Positions 16,726-23,741 of a stretch of 38,336 nucleotides of DNA are shown one piece after another; position 1 is the first letter of the stretch, and the number at the start of each line of letters is the position of its first letter. The notes beneath the pieces are model-generated. The model searched no databases. It was given only the letters and a program-made list of their open reading frames with translations, and was not told the origin of the DNA. The stretch is from Palsa-872 sp036844615 (lineage in GTDB: Bacteria > Chloroflexota > Dormibacteria > Dormibacterales > Dormibacteraceae), in assembly GCA_036844615.1 (NCBI GenBank), contig DAIUFK010000014.1, positions 1 to 38,336 on the forward strand. The letters are read 5' to 3'. The translations under genes were made by a program, and so were the position numbers.

Positions 16726-18975
16726 CTAAAGCTCCATCCAGGGGGGAGTTCCCCTGATGATCTCAAGGCCAGAAGGGGCATCGTGGTCTACCGAGCACGA
16801 TCCGTCCTCGGCCCGCTCGACTTGCAGGCGTATGCGGTGCGGTCCGACCTGAAGCTCCTCGATCGCCAACTTTGGGCACCAAGCGGGCAGAGCCGGGTCC
16901 AGGTAAAGCCGCCCGGAGGGCATGTCAGGCTCGAGGCCGAGCAGGACGCGGACCATCTGGAGAACCGCGCCGGCGGACCATGCCTGCGGCACGTTGGCCA
17001 TCCGGTAAGGCACCGGCACGGCGAAATCTTCCTTGCGGAGCCCGGAAAAGAGCTCGGGCATCTGGATCTCCTCGAAGCACATGACAGCCGCAAGAAGGCC
17101 GTCCATCATCTTCCAGGCATGCTCGACCAGGCCGTAGCGGCGGAGGCCCGCCGCCGCGATCATCGTGTCGTGCGGCCACACAGAACCTCGTTGGTACGAG
17201 TGAGGGTCGTATGAGGGGTGCTGCTCAGACAGGGTTCGAAGCCCGTAGCCGCTGAACATGTCGTGCTGCAGCAACCGCTCGCCGGCCAGCCGCCCTCGAC
17301 GCTCATCGAGAAGCCCCATCCACAAACAGTGGCCAGGGTTGGAGGTCACTGTGCCGACGGCCCGCTTCTTGCCGTCGATCGCGAACGCCACCTCGCCTGT
17401 CGACTCGAGCCAGAACGTTTCGTGGAACTTCCGCCTCAGCTCCGCCGCCTCCGCTCGTAGCCGGCCAGCGCGCTCGCCATCGCCCCAGGCCTCGAACAAT
17501 GGAGCCATCTGCACCTTCGCCCCATAAACGTAGGCCTGCATCTCGCAAGTGCCGATCGGCAGCTCGGGAAATAGACCTGCCTCGTCGAGTACTCCGTCAT
17601 GGGCGTCGCGCCACGCCTGGTTGCGATAGCCCTTGGGCGAGCGCGGAGCGTATTCCTGAAAGCCGTCCCCATCGCGATCGCCGTGGTGGTCGATCCAATC
17701 AAGGCATCCCTCAGCGACGCGCTTGAAAGGCATCAGCGCGTTCGCGTCGCCACGCCAGCGGTGGTGCTCCGCGAGAAGTAGCAGATAGAGCGGCGTGGCA
17801 TCCGCCGTGCCGTAGTAGGGGCGGTGAGGCACCAATCCGAAGTGCGCCCACTCACCGACGCGCAGCTCGTGAGGGATCTTGCCCGGCTCCATGTCGCGCA
17901 CCGGATCGTCGGCATCCGCTTGCCATCGCGCGAGGTTTTCAAGTGTTCCGTTCGCAACGGACGGCTCCGCGATCATCGCCTGCATCGATGCAATGAGCGA
18001 ATCTCGGCCGAACAGCGCCATAAACCAAGGTAGGCCGGCGGCCGGCATCCACTGGTCCGAAGAACCATCGTGCTCATGCAGGCGCAGCGCGGCGAGATCG
18101 TCGATCGCGCGCTCGTAAGCGAACTTGAGACGGATGTCCGCAGGCTCGATCCGCGTGACCGAGCTCTGCCAGCGATTTGCCAGCAGCCGCGGCTCGTCCT
18201 CACCCTCGCGCTCGAACTCGCAACGCGATGCGAGCTCTGGGAGGGCGCCGTCGCTGGTTAGAAAGTCGTACTGGAGACAAACGCGCCAGTCTTCACCCGG
18301 ATGGAGCTCGACCGGGAACCTCAGCGATCCGTTCGCGTAGCTGATCCCCGCCTTGTCGGTCAGAGTCCGCACCAGGCACCGGCGGACAAAATCCTCGTGG
18401 CGATAGTTGGCTTCGAGCCGGTTGGGTCCAACCCACGTTGTGTTCAGGTCTGCGCGGCGCTGCCATTGCCGGAACCGAACCTCGAAGAGGTCGGCGAAGT
18501 CGCTCTCCAGGGCGATCTCGAGCAGGATCGTGACCGGCGTCCGCCCGTAGGTATGGAGGACGAGGTCCTCATGAAGCCGGTGGAAGCTGAGGAGGCGGTC
18601 GAGGGTGATCGCCACGCGCGCCCTCCGCATGTCGTCGGATGGACCTGCGATGTCGTCGGCGATCATGTGCCACCTGGCGTGTCGATAGGAAAGCCGGACC
18701 GAGGCGACAGACTGCGGGCGGCGGCCGTTGAGCCGCAGCTCGTGGCGCGATATGAAGCGAGTATCCGCGGCATAGACGCCGCTCTCGCCGGCTTCGAGCG
18801 GCACAGCCCCCGACTGGTCGGTGACCATGAACGTGGCGCCATGGTTGATCTTGACCGTCGGGTTCGGGTGGACGGCTGAGATCAGCGTGCGCCAAGGGAC
18901 CTGGCGGACCTCGCCATCCTGGCTGATGGGCGCCTTGGCCGGCTTTGGGCGCTTGGCGCGGCTACGTTGCTTCAT
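16726..18975 (-). CDS. Glycogen-debranching-type glucosidase (amylo-alpha-1,6-glucosidase family)
   Basis: This protein of 749 residues has two parts. The N-terminal glycogen-debranching domain (about 45-250) contains HGATFMVTDQSG and YAADTRFISRHEL. An (alpha/alpha)6 catalytic domain follows, with PWFMALFGRDSLI (about 325), GKIPHELR, DATPLYLLL, DRDGDGFQEY and YQRGSVWPHD (about 625). This arrangement is typical of bacterial amylo-alpha-1,6-glucosidase-like proteins of the GH63/GH37 clan. No signal peptide is present. The ATG at 18975 has AGGG six bases upstream. It shares a 67-base promoter region with the divergent cyclic-nucleotide-binding gene. It probably trims branched alpha-glucans or related oligosaccharides; exact specificity varies widely in the family. 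Confidence 0.85.
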   Translation of the reverse strand: MKQRSRAKRPKPAKAPISQDGEVRQVPWRTLISAVHPNPTVKINHGATFMVTDQSGAVPLEAGESGVYAADTRFISRHELRLNGRRPQSVASVRLSYRHARWHMIADDIAGPSDDMRRARVAITLDRLLSFHRLHEDLVLHTYGRTPVTILLEIALESDFADLFEVRFRQWQRRADLNTTWVGPNRLEANYRHEDFVRRCLVRTLTDKAGISYANGSLRFPVELHPGEDWRVCLQYDFLTSDGALPELASRCEFEREGEDEPRLLANRWQSSVTRIEPADIRLKFAYERAIDDLAALRLHEHDGSSDQWMPAAGLPWFMALFGRDSLIASMQAMIAEPSVANGTLENLARWQADADDPVRDMEPGKIPHELRVGEWAHFGLVPHRPYYGTADATPLYLLLLAEHHRWRGDANALMPFKRVAEGCLDWIDHHGDRDGDGFQEYAPRSPKGYRNQAWRDAHDGVLDEAGLFPELPIGTCEMQAYVYGAKVQMAPLFEAWGDGERAGRLRAEAAELRRKFHETFWLESTGEVAFAIDGKKRAVGTVTSNPGHCLWMGLLDERRGRLAGERLLQHDMFSGYGLRTLSEQHPSYDPHSYQRGSVWPHDTMIAAAGLRRYGLVEHAWKMMDGLLAAVMCFEEIQMPELFSGLRKEDFAVPVPYRMANVPQAWSAGAVLQMVRVLLGLEPDMPSGRLYLDPALPAWCPKLAIEELQVGPHRIRLQVERAEDGSCSVDHDAPSGLEIIRGTPPWMEL

Positions 18976-19030
18976 ACAGAACCCTGCTTACGTTAGCAAT
19001 CGAGCTTGTCGAGAGTCGCCGCAGGCGGCA

Positions 19031-19036
19031 TAGTAT
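19031..19036 (+). promoter_or_regulatory. Promoter of the cyclic-nucleotide-binding gene, probably leaderless
   Basis: TAGTAT lies exactly six bases before the ATG at 19043, with TTGTCG at 19006-19011 (19-base spacer). No ribosome site is present. This is the layout expected when transcription starts at the A of the start codon. Confidence 0.55.
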
Positions 19037-19042
19037 CTGGAC

Positions 19043-19441
19043 ATGCTCGATCTCAAAGCGACCAAGTTGTTCAAAGGCCTCCCGGCCGGCGAGCTCAAGA
19101 CGATCGAACGCCAGCTGAAGCTGGTTCAGCACTCGGCCGGCCACGAGATCCTCGTGCGCGGCGATGGCGGAGTCGGTTTCATGATCATCACCGACGGCTC
19201 TGTGACGGTCAAAACTGCCGACGGGAAGTCCCATAAGCTCGGCCCAGGCGACTCGTTCGGCGAGATGGCGCTGCTCGACCACGAGGGGCGGAGCGCAACG
19301 GTGAAGGCTGACACCGACGTGTCGCTGGCGTCGATTCCCGAATGGGGCTTCAAGGCTTTCCTGGAGGAGCACCCCGAGGTCGCCTACCGGCTGCTGACTG
19401 TGCTGAGCCAGCGCCTCCGCCGGGCCGAGGGATCTGAGTAA
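19043..19441 (+). CDS. Stand-alone cyclic-nucleotide-binding domain protein
   Basis: The protein has 132 residues and consists of a single CRP-type beta-roll (about 5-115) followed by a short helix. The phosphate-binding cassette is recognisable: FGEMALLDHEGRSATV keeps the Gly-Glu and the Arg-Ser pair that hold the cyclic nucleotide phosphate. There is no HTH, transport or enzyme domain, so it cannot act as a CRP-like transcription factor by itself. It may regulate a partner protein, bind a ligand other than cAMP, or be a structural relative. It is divergent from the debranching enzyme. The stop TAA is the last base triplet before the assembly gap. The same TAA context reappears after the gap, so the C-terminus is very likely correct. 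Confidence 0.8.
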   Translation: MLDLKATKLFKGLPAGELKTIERQLKLVQHSAGHEILVRGDGGVGFMIITDGSVTVKTADGKSHKLGPGDSFGEMALLDHEGRSATVKADTDVSLASIPEWGFKAFLEEHPEVAYRLLTVLSQRLRRAEGSE

Positions 19442-19541
19442 NNNNNNNNNNNNNNNNNNNNNNNNNNNNNNNNNNNNNNNNNNNNNNNNNNNNNNNNNNN
19501 NNNNNNNNNNNNNNNNNNNNNNNNNNNNNNNNNNNNNNNNN
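19442..19541. other. Assembly gap (100 Ns)
   Basis: Exactly 100 Ns, the default unknown-length gap. The 55 bases before it (19387-19441) are repeated exactly after it (19542-19596), so the two contig ends probably overlap and no sequence may be missing. Confidence 0.97.
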
Positions 19542-19596
19542 CCGGCTGCTGACTGTGCTGAGCCAGCGCCTCCGCCGGGCCGAGGGATCTGAGTAA
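19542..19596 (+). repeat. Exact 55-base duplicate of the cyclic-nucleotide-binding gene end
   Basis: It is identical to 19387-19441, running from CCGGCTGCTG to GAGTAA, and directly abuts the N run. This is best read as an unmerged contig overlap rather than a biological duplication. Confidence 0.9.
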
Positions 19597-19629
19597 GCCT
19601 GCCTTCGGGAGCGCTGGTTGCAGGTTTGG

Positions 19630-19678
19630 ACGCCCCCTCCGGCCCTTCGGGGCCACCTCCCCGGCGAGCGGGGAGGAC
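19630..19678. repeat. Dispersed palindromic repeat, copy C, between convergent genes
   Basis: CGCCCCCTCCGG opens it. A GGCCC-TTCG-GGGCC tetraloop hairpin (19641-19654) and CCTCCCCG-N5-CGGGGAGG (19656-19676) follow. The latter matches copy A apart from the loop. It stands between the stops of the cyclic-nucleotide-binding gene and the kinase and probably ends transcription from both sides. Confidence 0.65.
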
Positions 19679-19684
19679 CGCGCC

Positions 19685-21142
19685 TTATTTGATTAAGGCC
19701 TTGTACAGCGCTTCCTGGCGGGCTTCGGCTTTTCGGTAGGCTCGGGTTGCCGCCACGCGCGGGTTGCATGACCTGCCGAGGCCGGGGTCGGGCTCGGATG
19801 GAACGCCAAGCCCTAGCGCCTCCAGGGCGAACAGGGCGGCGCCTCGGCTCGACGCCTCCCTTGGCTTCCCGGCGACGACGGGTCGGCCGATGGCGTCCGC
19901 CATCATCTGCATCCAGGCCGGCGAGCTCAACAGCGCTCCGCCGCTGGCGACGAGTCGGGCTGCACGCGGAAATCCCTCATCCAGTCGGCGGTTGATCCTG
20001 GCGCACTCGATGGCGACTGCCTCAAGTCCGGCGCGGGCGATGGCATCCGGCGTGGTCGCCGAGGTGAGGCCCGCGATCACCCCGAACGCATGAGGCGCAT
20101 AGCCAAGGCTCCGTTCGCCGGCCAGGTGAGGGAGAAAAGTGAGTCCGTGGGCCGCCGGCGCCATCCGCCGCAGCCTGCCTTCAAGACCCGGTTGAAGGTT
20201 GAGGGTCTCAATCAGCCACGCGCGCAGGTTGCCTCCATTGCTGAGAGCGCCTCCGGTCACGAGCCGTTCAGCATCAAGGCGGTAGCACCAGAGGCCTTCC
20301 GGCAACGGTCCCCGAGGCACCTTGTGCATGACCCGAAGGGCGCCTGACGTTCCGATCGTCAGCGCGCGCCGGCTGGGCGTGACGCACCCGCTGCCGAGGT
20401 TGGCGAGGGCTCCGTCGCCAACCGCGAGCGTCCACGGCACAGCGGCCAGCGCAGGCCATCGGACCGCATAAGCTGGTTTGAGCTGTTGGTCGATGTTGCC
20501 GATCGGCGGCAGCGTTCCCTGCTTGACGTGCAGCACATCCAGCAGCTCATCGTCCCAGCGGCAGTCGTCGAGCCTGAACAGCCCGGTGCCCGACGCCATC
20601 GAAAGGCTGGTGCCGAGCCTGCCGAAAAGCCGCCAGTAAAGGAGATCGCCGAAGCTCAGCCACCGCACCTGCCCCTTCCACAGGTCAGGCCGCGCCACCC
20701 TGAGCCAGGCGAGCTTCGAAGGCCAGTAGCTGGGGTGGATCGGGCAGCCTGTGCGCAGGCGAACGCGTTCGGCGTCAAGCCGGGCCCGAAGCCTTTCGGT
20801 CGCAGCACCGCTGCGGCTGTCCGACCAGAGATAAACAGGCGTCAGCGCGCGCGCCGAGTCGTCGGCCGCGACGAGGCCGTGCCAGAAAGTCGAGAAACCT
20901 ACGCAGGCGATAGCCCTCGTCCTCGCCGGGCCCGCAAGGCGCAGGACTTCGGTGAGGGCGCGCTCGACGAGATCTGCCAGCGTGTCCGCGTCTGACTCTG
21001 CAGTGCCATCGGGCAGGACTCGCAGCGTATTCGGGAGATGAACCTCGACGCCGGGTATCGGACGTGCTCGCAGGTCGTGGAGGATGGCCCTGACGGAGGA
21101 GCTCCCGACGTCGACAGCCACCACATACCCGCGGCTGGCCAC
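19685..21142 (-). CDS. FGGY-family carbohydrate kinase, gluconokinase-like
   Basis: It phosphorylates a sugar or sugar acid with ATP in the cytoplasm. The product of 485 residues is normal for FGGY kinases. The N-terminal ATPase lobe starts YVVAVDVGSSSVRAIL. FSTFWHGLVAADD and TPVYLWSDSRS (about 85-115) resemble gluconokinases more than glycerol or xylulose kinases. AVGDGALANLGSGC, LTIGTSGALRV and ASGGALLSSPAWMQMMADA are the C-terminal lobe signatures. The start is GTG 21142; a GTG six codons later is possible. If gluconate is the substrate, the product 6-phosphogluconate joins the pentose phosphate pathway. That would fit the G6PD-like fusion nearby. Specificity is inferred from local motif similarity only. 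Confidence 0.8.
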   Translation of the reverse strand: MASRGYVVAVDVGSSSVRAILHDLRARPIPGVEVHLPNTLRVLPDGTAESDADTLADLVERALTEVLRLAGPARTRAIACVGFSTFWHGLVAADDSARALTPVYLWSDSRSGAATERLRARLDAERVRLRTGCPIHPSYWPSKLAWLRVARPDLWKGQVRWLSFGDLLYWRLFGRLGTSLSMASGTGLFRLDDCRWDDELLDVLHVKQGTLPPIGNIDQQLKPAYAVRWPALAAVPWTLAVGDGALANLGSGCVTPSRRALTIGTSGALRVMHKVPRGPLPEGLWCYRLDAERLVTGGALSNGGNLRAWLIETLNLQPGLEGRLRRMAPAAHGLTFLPHLAGERSLGYAPHAFGVIAGLTSATTPDAIARAGLEAVAIECARINRRLDEGFPRAARLVASGGALLSSPAWMQMMADAIGRPVVAGKPREASSRGAALFALEALGLGVPSEPDPGLGRSCNPRVAATRAYRKAEARQEALYKALIK

Positions 21143-21360
21143 GCCGGCTACTCGGAGCTGGCGTCGGGTTGCGGACTGAAGTCTTGCCGAGCGCCTGGAG
21201 GCGCGTCGGGAGGATGGTCACCTCCGTGCCAGACCAGAGCCTTCACTGCCCGACATCATCGCCTACCGGGCATTTGGCGCCCTCAGCCGGGCCGGACCCA
21301 ATCAGGCTGTAGGGGTCTCGTACCGTGCCGACGAATGGCGACTAATGCCTTCGGGTGGGC

Positions 21361-21366
21361 TAAAAC
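21361..21366 (+). promoter_or_regulatory. -10-like element before the STAS-like gene
   Basis: TAAAAC ends six bases before the ATG at 21373, in an A/T-rich patch that is rare in this sequence. No ribosome site is visible, so a leaderless transcript is likely. The remaining upstream spacer (21143-21360) shows no gene. Confidence 0.4.
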
Positions 21367-21372
21367 CTAAAC

Positions 21373-21819
21373 ATGGACGCTCCTTCCTCACGTGGGGTGG
21401 GCGCTAAGGTGCTGCCTTCCGACACAGACGTATACGTGGACGAGCCCTGGCTGCACATGCATTGGGACCGGTCGCATAAGTGCGTCATTTCCGTATGGAA
21501 GGGGTTCGCCAACAGCGCTGAGTTCCGAGCCGCGCTCGAAAAGGGCCTCCAGGCGATTCGCGAGAGGCACGCGATCGCGTACGTGTCAGATACGCGAAAG
21601 ATCAAGGTGATAGTGCATGAGGACCAGGCTTGGGCCAACGAGACCCTGATTCCTCAGATGGCCGCCGCGGGACTGAAGCGCCTGGCGATGGTCACTGCGG
21701 ACGCCGGGCTCGGCAAGGTCACCGTCGAGGAGATCGTCAAGCTGGTCGACAACAGGCCCTTGCTGATGCGCAGTTTCGACTCAGTGCCAGCAGCGATGCG
21801 ATGGGTCAAGGAGGCCTGA
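21373..21819 (+). CDS. STAS/SpoIIAA-like small protein
   Basis: A soluble protein of 148 residues. A single alpha/beta domain (about 18-145) has the order expected for STAS/SpoIIAA-like folds: strand CVISVWKGF, helix SAEFRAALEKGLQAI, strand AIAYVSDTRKIKVI, then WANETLIPQMAAAGLKRLAMVTA. Relatives are common, poorly characterised small proteins that may bind partners or nucleotides. No catalytic motif stands out. It is the first gene of a plus-strand group with a methyltransferase, PPK2 and a CBS protein, although the next gene seems to have its own promoter just after this stop. Function is unknown. Confidence 0.65.
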   Translation: MDAPSSRGVGAKVLPSDTDVYVDEPWLHMHWDRSHKCVISVWKGFANSAEFRAALEKGLQAIRERHAIAYVSDTRKIKVIVHEDQAWANETLIPQMAAAGLKRLAMVTADAGLGKVTVEEIVKLVDNRPLLMRSFDSVPAAMRWVKEA

Positions 21820-21821
21820 AC

Positions 21822-21827
21822 TAGTCT
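21822..21827 (+). promoter_or_regulatory. -10 element before the methyltransferase gene, probably leaderless
   Basis: TAGTCT ends exactly six bases (TCCCCC) before the ATG at 21834. The six bases contain no ribosome site. It overlaps the end of the upstream gene closely. Confidence 0.4.
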
Positions 21828-21833
21828 TCCCCC

Positions 21834-22481
21834 ATGAGCGGGTGCTGCACCCCTAGGGGCTACCGTCAGGTCTTCTCCGAGCGCAGCGCTCGAGCGCAGG
21901 CGCGCCGCTACCGCCGCAACGGGCCCGACCCCATCTCTCGCCGCATCATCGAGCTGCTCAAGGAGCAGGGGGTCGAAGGGCTGACATTGCTCGAGATCGG
22001 CGGTGGGATCGGCGCCATCCAGCTCGAGCTGCTCAAAGCAGGCCTGGCCAGCGCCGTGAGCGTAGAGCTGACGCCAACCTACGAAGCGAGCGCTGCTGAG
22101 CTGCTGCGTGAGGCAGGTTTCGCGGATCGCGTCGAGCGGAGGGTGATGGACTTCGTCGATGCCGGCGGGGAGATCGAGGCCGCCGATATCGTCGTGATGA
22201 ATCGCGTCATCTGTTGCTACCCAGACCTGCCGGGGCTCGCCGGCGCGGCGGCCGGTCGCGCTCGCGGAATCCTGGTCATGAGCTTTCCAAAGGAGCGATG
22301 GTGGACGCGAGTCGTGGTCTGGATGGCCAACGTCGGGATGGTGATCGCCAGGCGAGAGTTCCGCATCTTCCTGCACCCAATGGCTCAAATCATCGCGAGC
22401 GGAGAGAAGCACGGTCTCGAGAAGGCGGTCGATCGTCCCGGGCTGTTCTGGCAAATTGCAGGCATGCGCAGGCCCGAGTAG
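21834..22481 (+). CDS. Class I SAM-dependent methyltransferase
   Basis: This protein of 215 residues has a SAM-binding Rossmann fold. Motif I is LLEIGGGIGAIQLELL (about 52-68), with the acidic residue after the next strand in AVSVELTPTYEASA. Motif IV region is ADIVVMNRVICCYPDLPG (about 120), and a strand ILVMSFP follows. The NRVICCYPD stretch recalls the Mg-protoporphyrin methyltransferase-like group, but the gene lies outside the hem operon and photosynthetic use is not suggested by anything else. The cysteine pair at residues 4-5 is unusual. Substrate unknown. Confidence 0.8.
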   Translation: MSGCCTPRGYRQVFSERSARAQARRYRRNGPDPISRRIIELLKEQGVEGLTLLEIGGGIGAIQLELLKAGLASAVSVELTPTYEASAAELLREAGFADRVERRVMDFVDAGGEIEAADIVVMNRVICCYPDLPGLAGAAAGRARGILVMSFPKERWWTRVVVWMANVGMVIARREFRIFLHPMAQIIASGEKHGLEKAVDRPGLFWQIAGMRRPE

Positions 22482-22502
22482 TCACATTTCGCCGATCGGG
22501 AG

Positions 22503-22515
22503 TAGCCTACGGAGG
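22503..22515 (+). promoter_or_regulatory. -10 element and ribosome binding site of ppk2
   Basis: TAGCCT (22503-22508) is followed by a strong GGAGG (22511-22515) seven bases before the ATG at 22523. The ribosome site decides the PPK2 start over a longer reading that begins inside the methyltransferase gene. Confidence 0.5.
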
Positions 22516-22522
22516 CCCGGAA

Positions 22523-23359
22523 ATGAACGCCAAACAACACTCGAAGGCAAACGCCGCCGAGCGACCGACACGGACGAGCCAGCTCGAGCGCAAGCAATAC
22601 GACAAGGAGCTCCGGCGCCTACAGGTCGAGCTGGTTCAGCTCGAGGAGTGGATTCGCCACCGCAACCTGCGCGTGGTAGCCATCTTCGAGGGGCGGGACA
22701 CTGCAGGCAAGGGAGGCATCATCAAGCGCATGACCGCGCTGCTGAACCCGCGATTCTGCAGGGTCGTTGCCCTGCCGGCTCCGACGGAGAAAGAGCGCAC
22801 TCAGTGGTATTTCCAGCGCTACGTCACCCATCTGCCCTCGGCGGGCGAAATGGTCCTCTTCGACAGGAGCTGGTACAACCGCGCCGGCGTCGAGCGCGTC
22901 ATGGGCTTCTGCAGCGACGAGGAGTACGACGAGTTCATGCGCACGTGCCCGCAGTTCGAGCGGATGCTCGTCAACTCGGGGATCATCCTTATCAAGTACT
23001 GGCTGTCGGTGAGCGATGCCGAGCAGGAGCGGCGCTTCCTGGCTCGGATCAATGACCCCAGCAAGCGCTGGAAGTTGAGTCCGATGGACCTGCAGGCTCG
23101 GGCGCGATGGGTCGACTACTCAGAGGCGAAGGACCAGATGTTCTCGTACTGCGACATCAAGGAGGCGCCCTGGTACGTCGTCGAGACCGACAACAAGCGG
23201 GCTGCCCATCTCAACCTGATCAGCCACTTCCTCACTCTCATCCCCTACGAAACGGTGCCCCAGAAGGGCATCAAGCTCCCGCCGCGGCAGAAGCGGAGCT
23301 ACAACCGCCCACCAAGAACCTCGCAGAGGATGGTTCCCGTCGCCTACGAGGTCATATGA
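22523..23359 (+). CDS. ppk2: Polyphosphate kinase 2 family protein
   Basis: It transfers phosphate between polyphosphate and nucleotides, usually making ATP or GTP from NDP (some classes act on NMP). The product is 278 residues, typical of single-domain PPK2. Walker A is FEGRDTAGKGG (55-65) and Walker B is LFDRSWYNRAGVE (about 112-124). The lid contains ARINDPSKRWKLSPMDLQAR, and the C-terminal APWYVVETDNKRAAHLN is the usual base-binding end. The RRLQVELVQLEEWI helix before Walker A is also conserved. The downstream CBS gene starts two bases after the stop, so the two are probably co-transcribed. It may buffer energy charge together with the adenylate kinase seen elsewhere in the window. Class (ADP or AMP preference) is not certain from sequence alone. 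Confidence 0.92.
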   Translation: MNAKQHSKANAAERPTRTSQLERKQYDKELRRLQVELVQLEEWIRHRNLRVVAIFEGRDTAGKGGIIKRMTALLNPRFCRVVALPAPTEKERTQWYFQRYVTHLPSAGEMVLFDRSWYNRAGVERVMGFCSDEEYDEFMRTCPQFERMLVNSGIILIKYWLSVSDAEQERRFLARINDPSKRWKLSPMDLQARARWVDYSEAKDQMFSYCDIKEAPWYVVETDNKRAAHLNLISHFLTLIPYETVPQKGIKLPPRQKRSYNRPPRTSQRMVPVAYEVI

Positions 23360-23360
23360 C

Positions 23361-23741
23361 TTGAAAGTCAGAGACCTCAAGCACGGAAGGCTTCTGTCAG
23401 TCGGACCCGACGCGAGCCTTGCCGAGGTGGCCAAGCGCATGCGACTGGAGGACTGCGACTCTGTCGCGGTAATGGCTGACAAGCGACTGCTCGGGATCAT
23501 CACCGAGCGTGACCTGGTGCGCGCAATCGCCGACGGTGTCGATCCCACCAGGACCCGTGCCGACACTTTCATGTCAGCGGACCCCGCAACGGTTACCGCC
23601 GACGAGGACGTGTCGGTGGTGGCGGTCAAGATGATGGCGCTGGGCATCCGCCACCTTCCTGTCGTGGACGCCAAGGGCGCACCAGTTGGTCTGATCTCCG
23701 CGCGCGACCTTGTCGCTGTCCTCGACCAGGGCAAGCGCTAA
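23361..23741 (+). CDS. Two-CBS-domain protein
   Basis: The protein has 126 residues and is made only of a tandem CBS pair (Bateman module), about 1-60 and 65-123. Each repeat has the family's strand-helix pattern: DSVAVMADKRLLGIITERDLVRAI and IRHLPVVDAKGAPVGLISARDLVAVL. Such modules bind adenine nucleotides and report energy state. The start is TTG at 23361, directly after the PPK2 TGA. Linkage to a polyphosphate kinase makes adenylate sensing attractive, though this is inference. Its stop overlaps the stop of the convergent beta-helix gene by three bases. Confidence 0.85.
   Translation: MKVRDLKHGRLLSVGPDASLAEVAKRMRLEDCDSVAVMADKRLLGIITERDLVRAIADGVDPTRTRADTFMSADPATVTADEDVSVVAVKMMALGIRHLPVVDAKGAPVGLISARDLVAVLDQGKR

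Noticed and set aside
19387..19596. Tandem duplication of the cyclic-nucleotide gene end
   Set aside because: Exact identity and position flush against the 100 Ns make an assembly overlap far more likely than a biological repeat.
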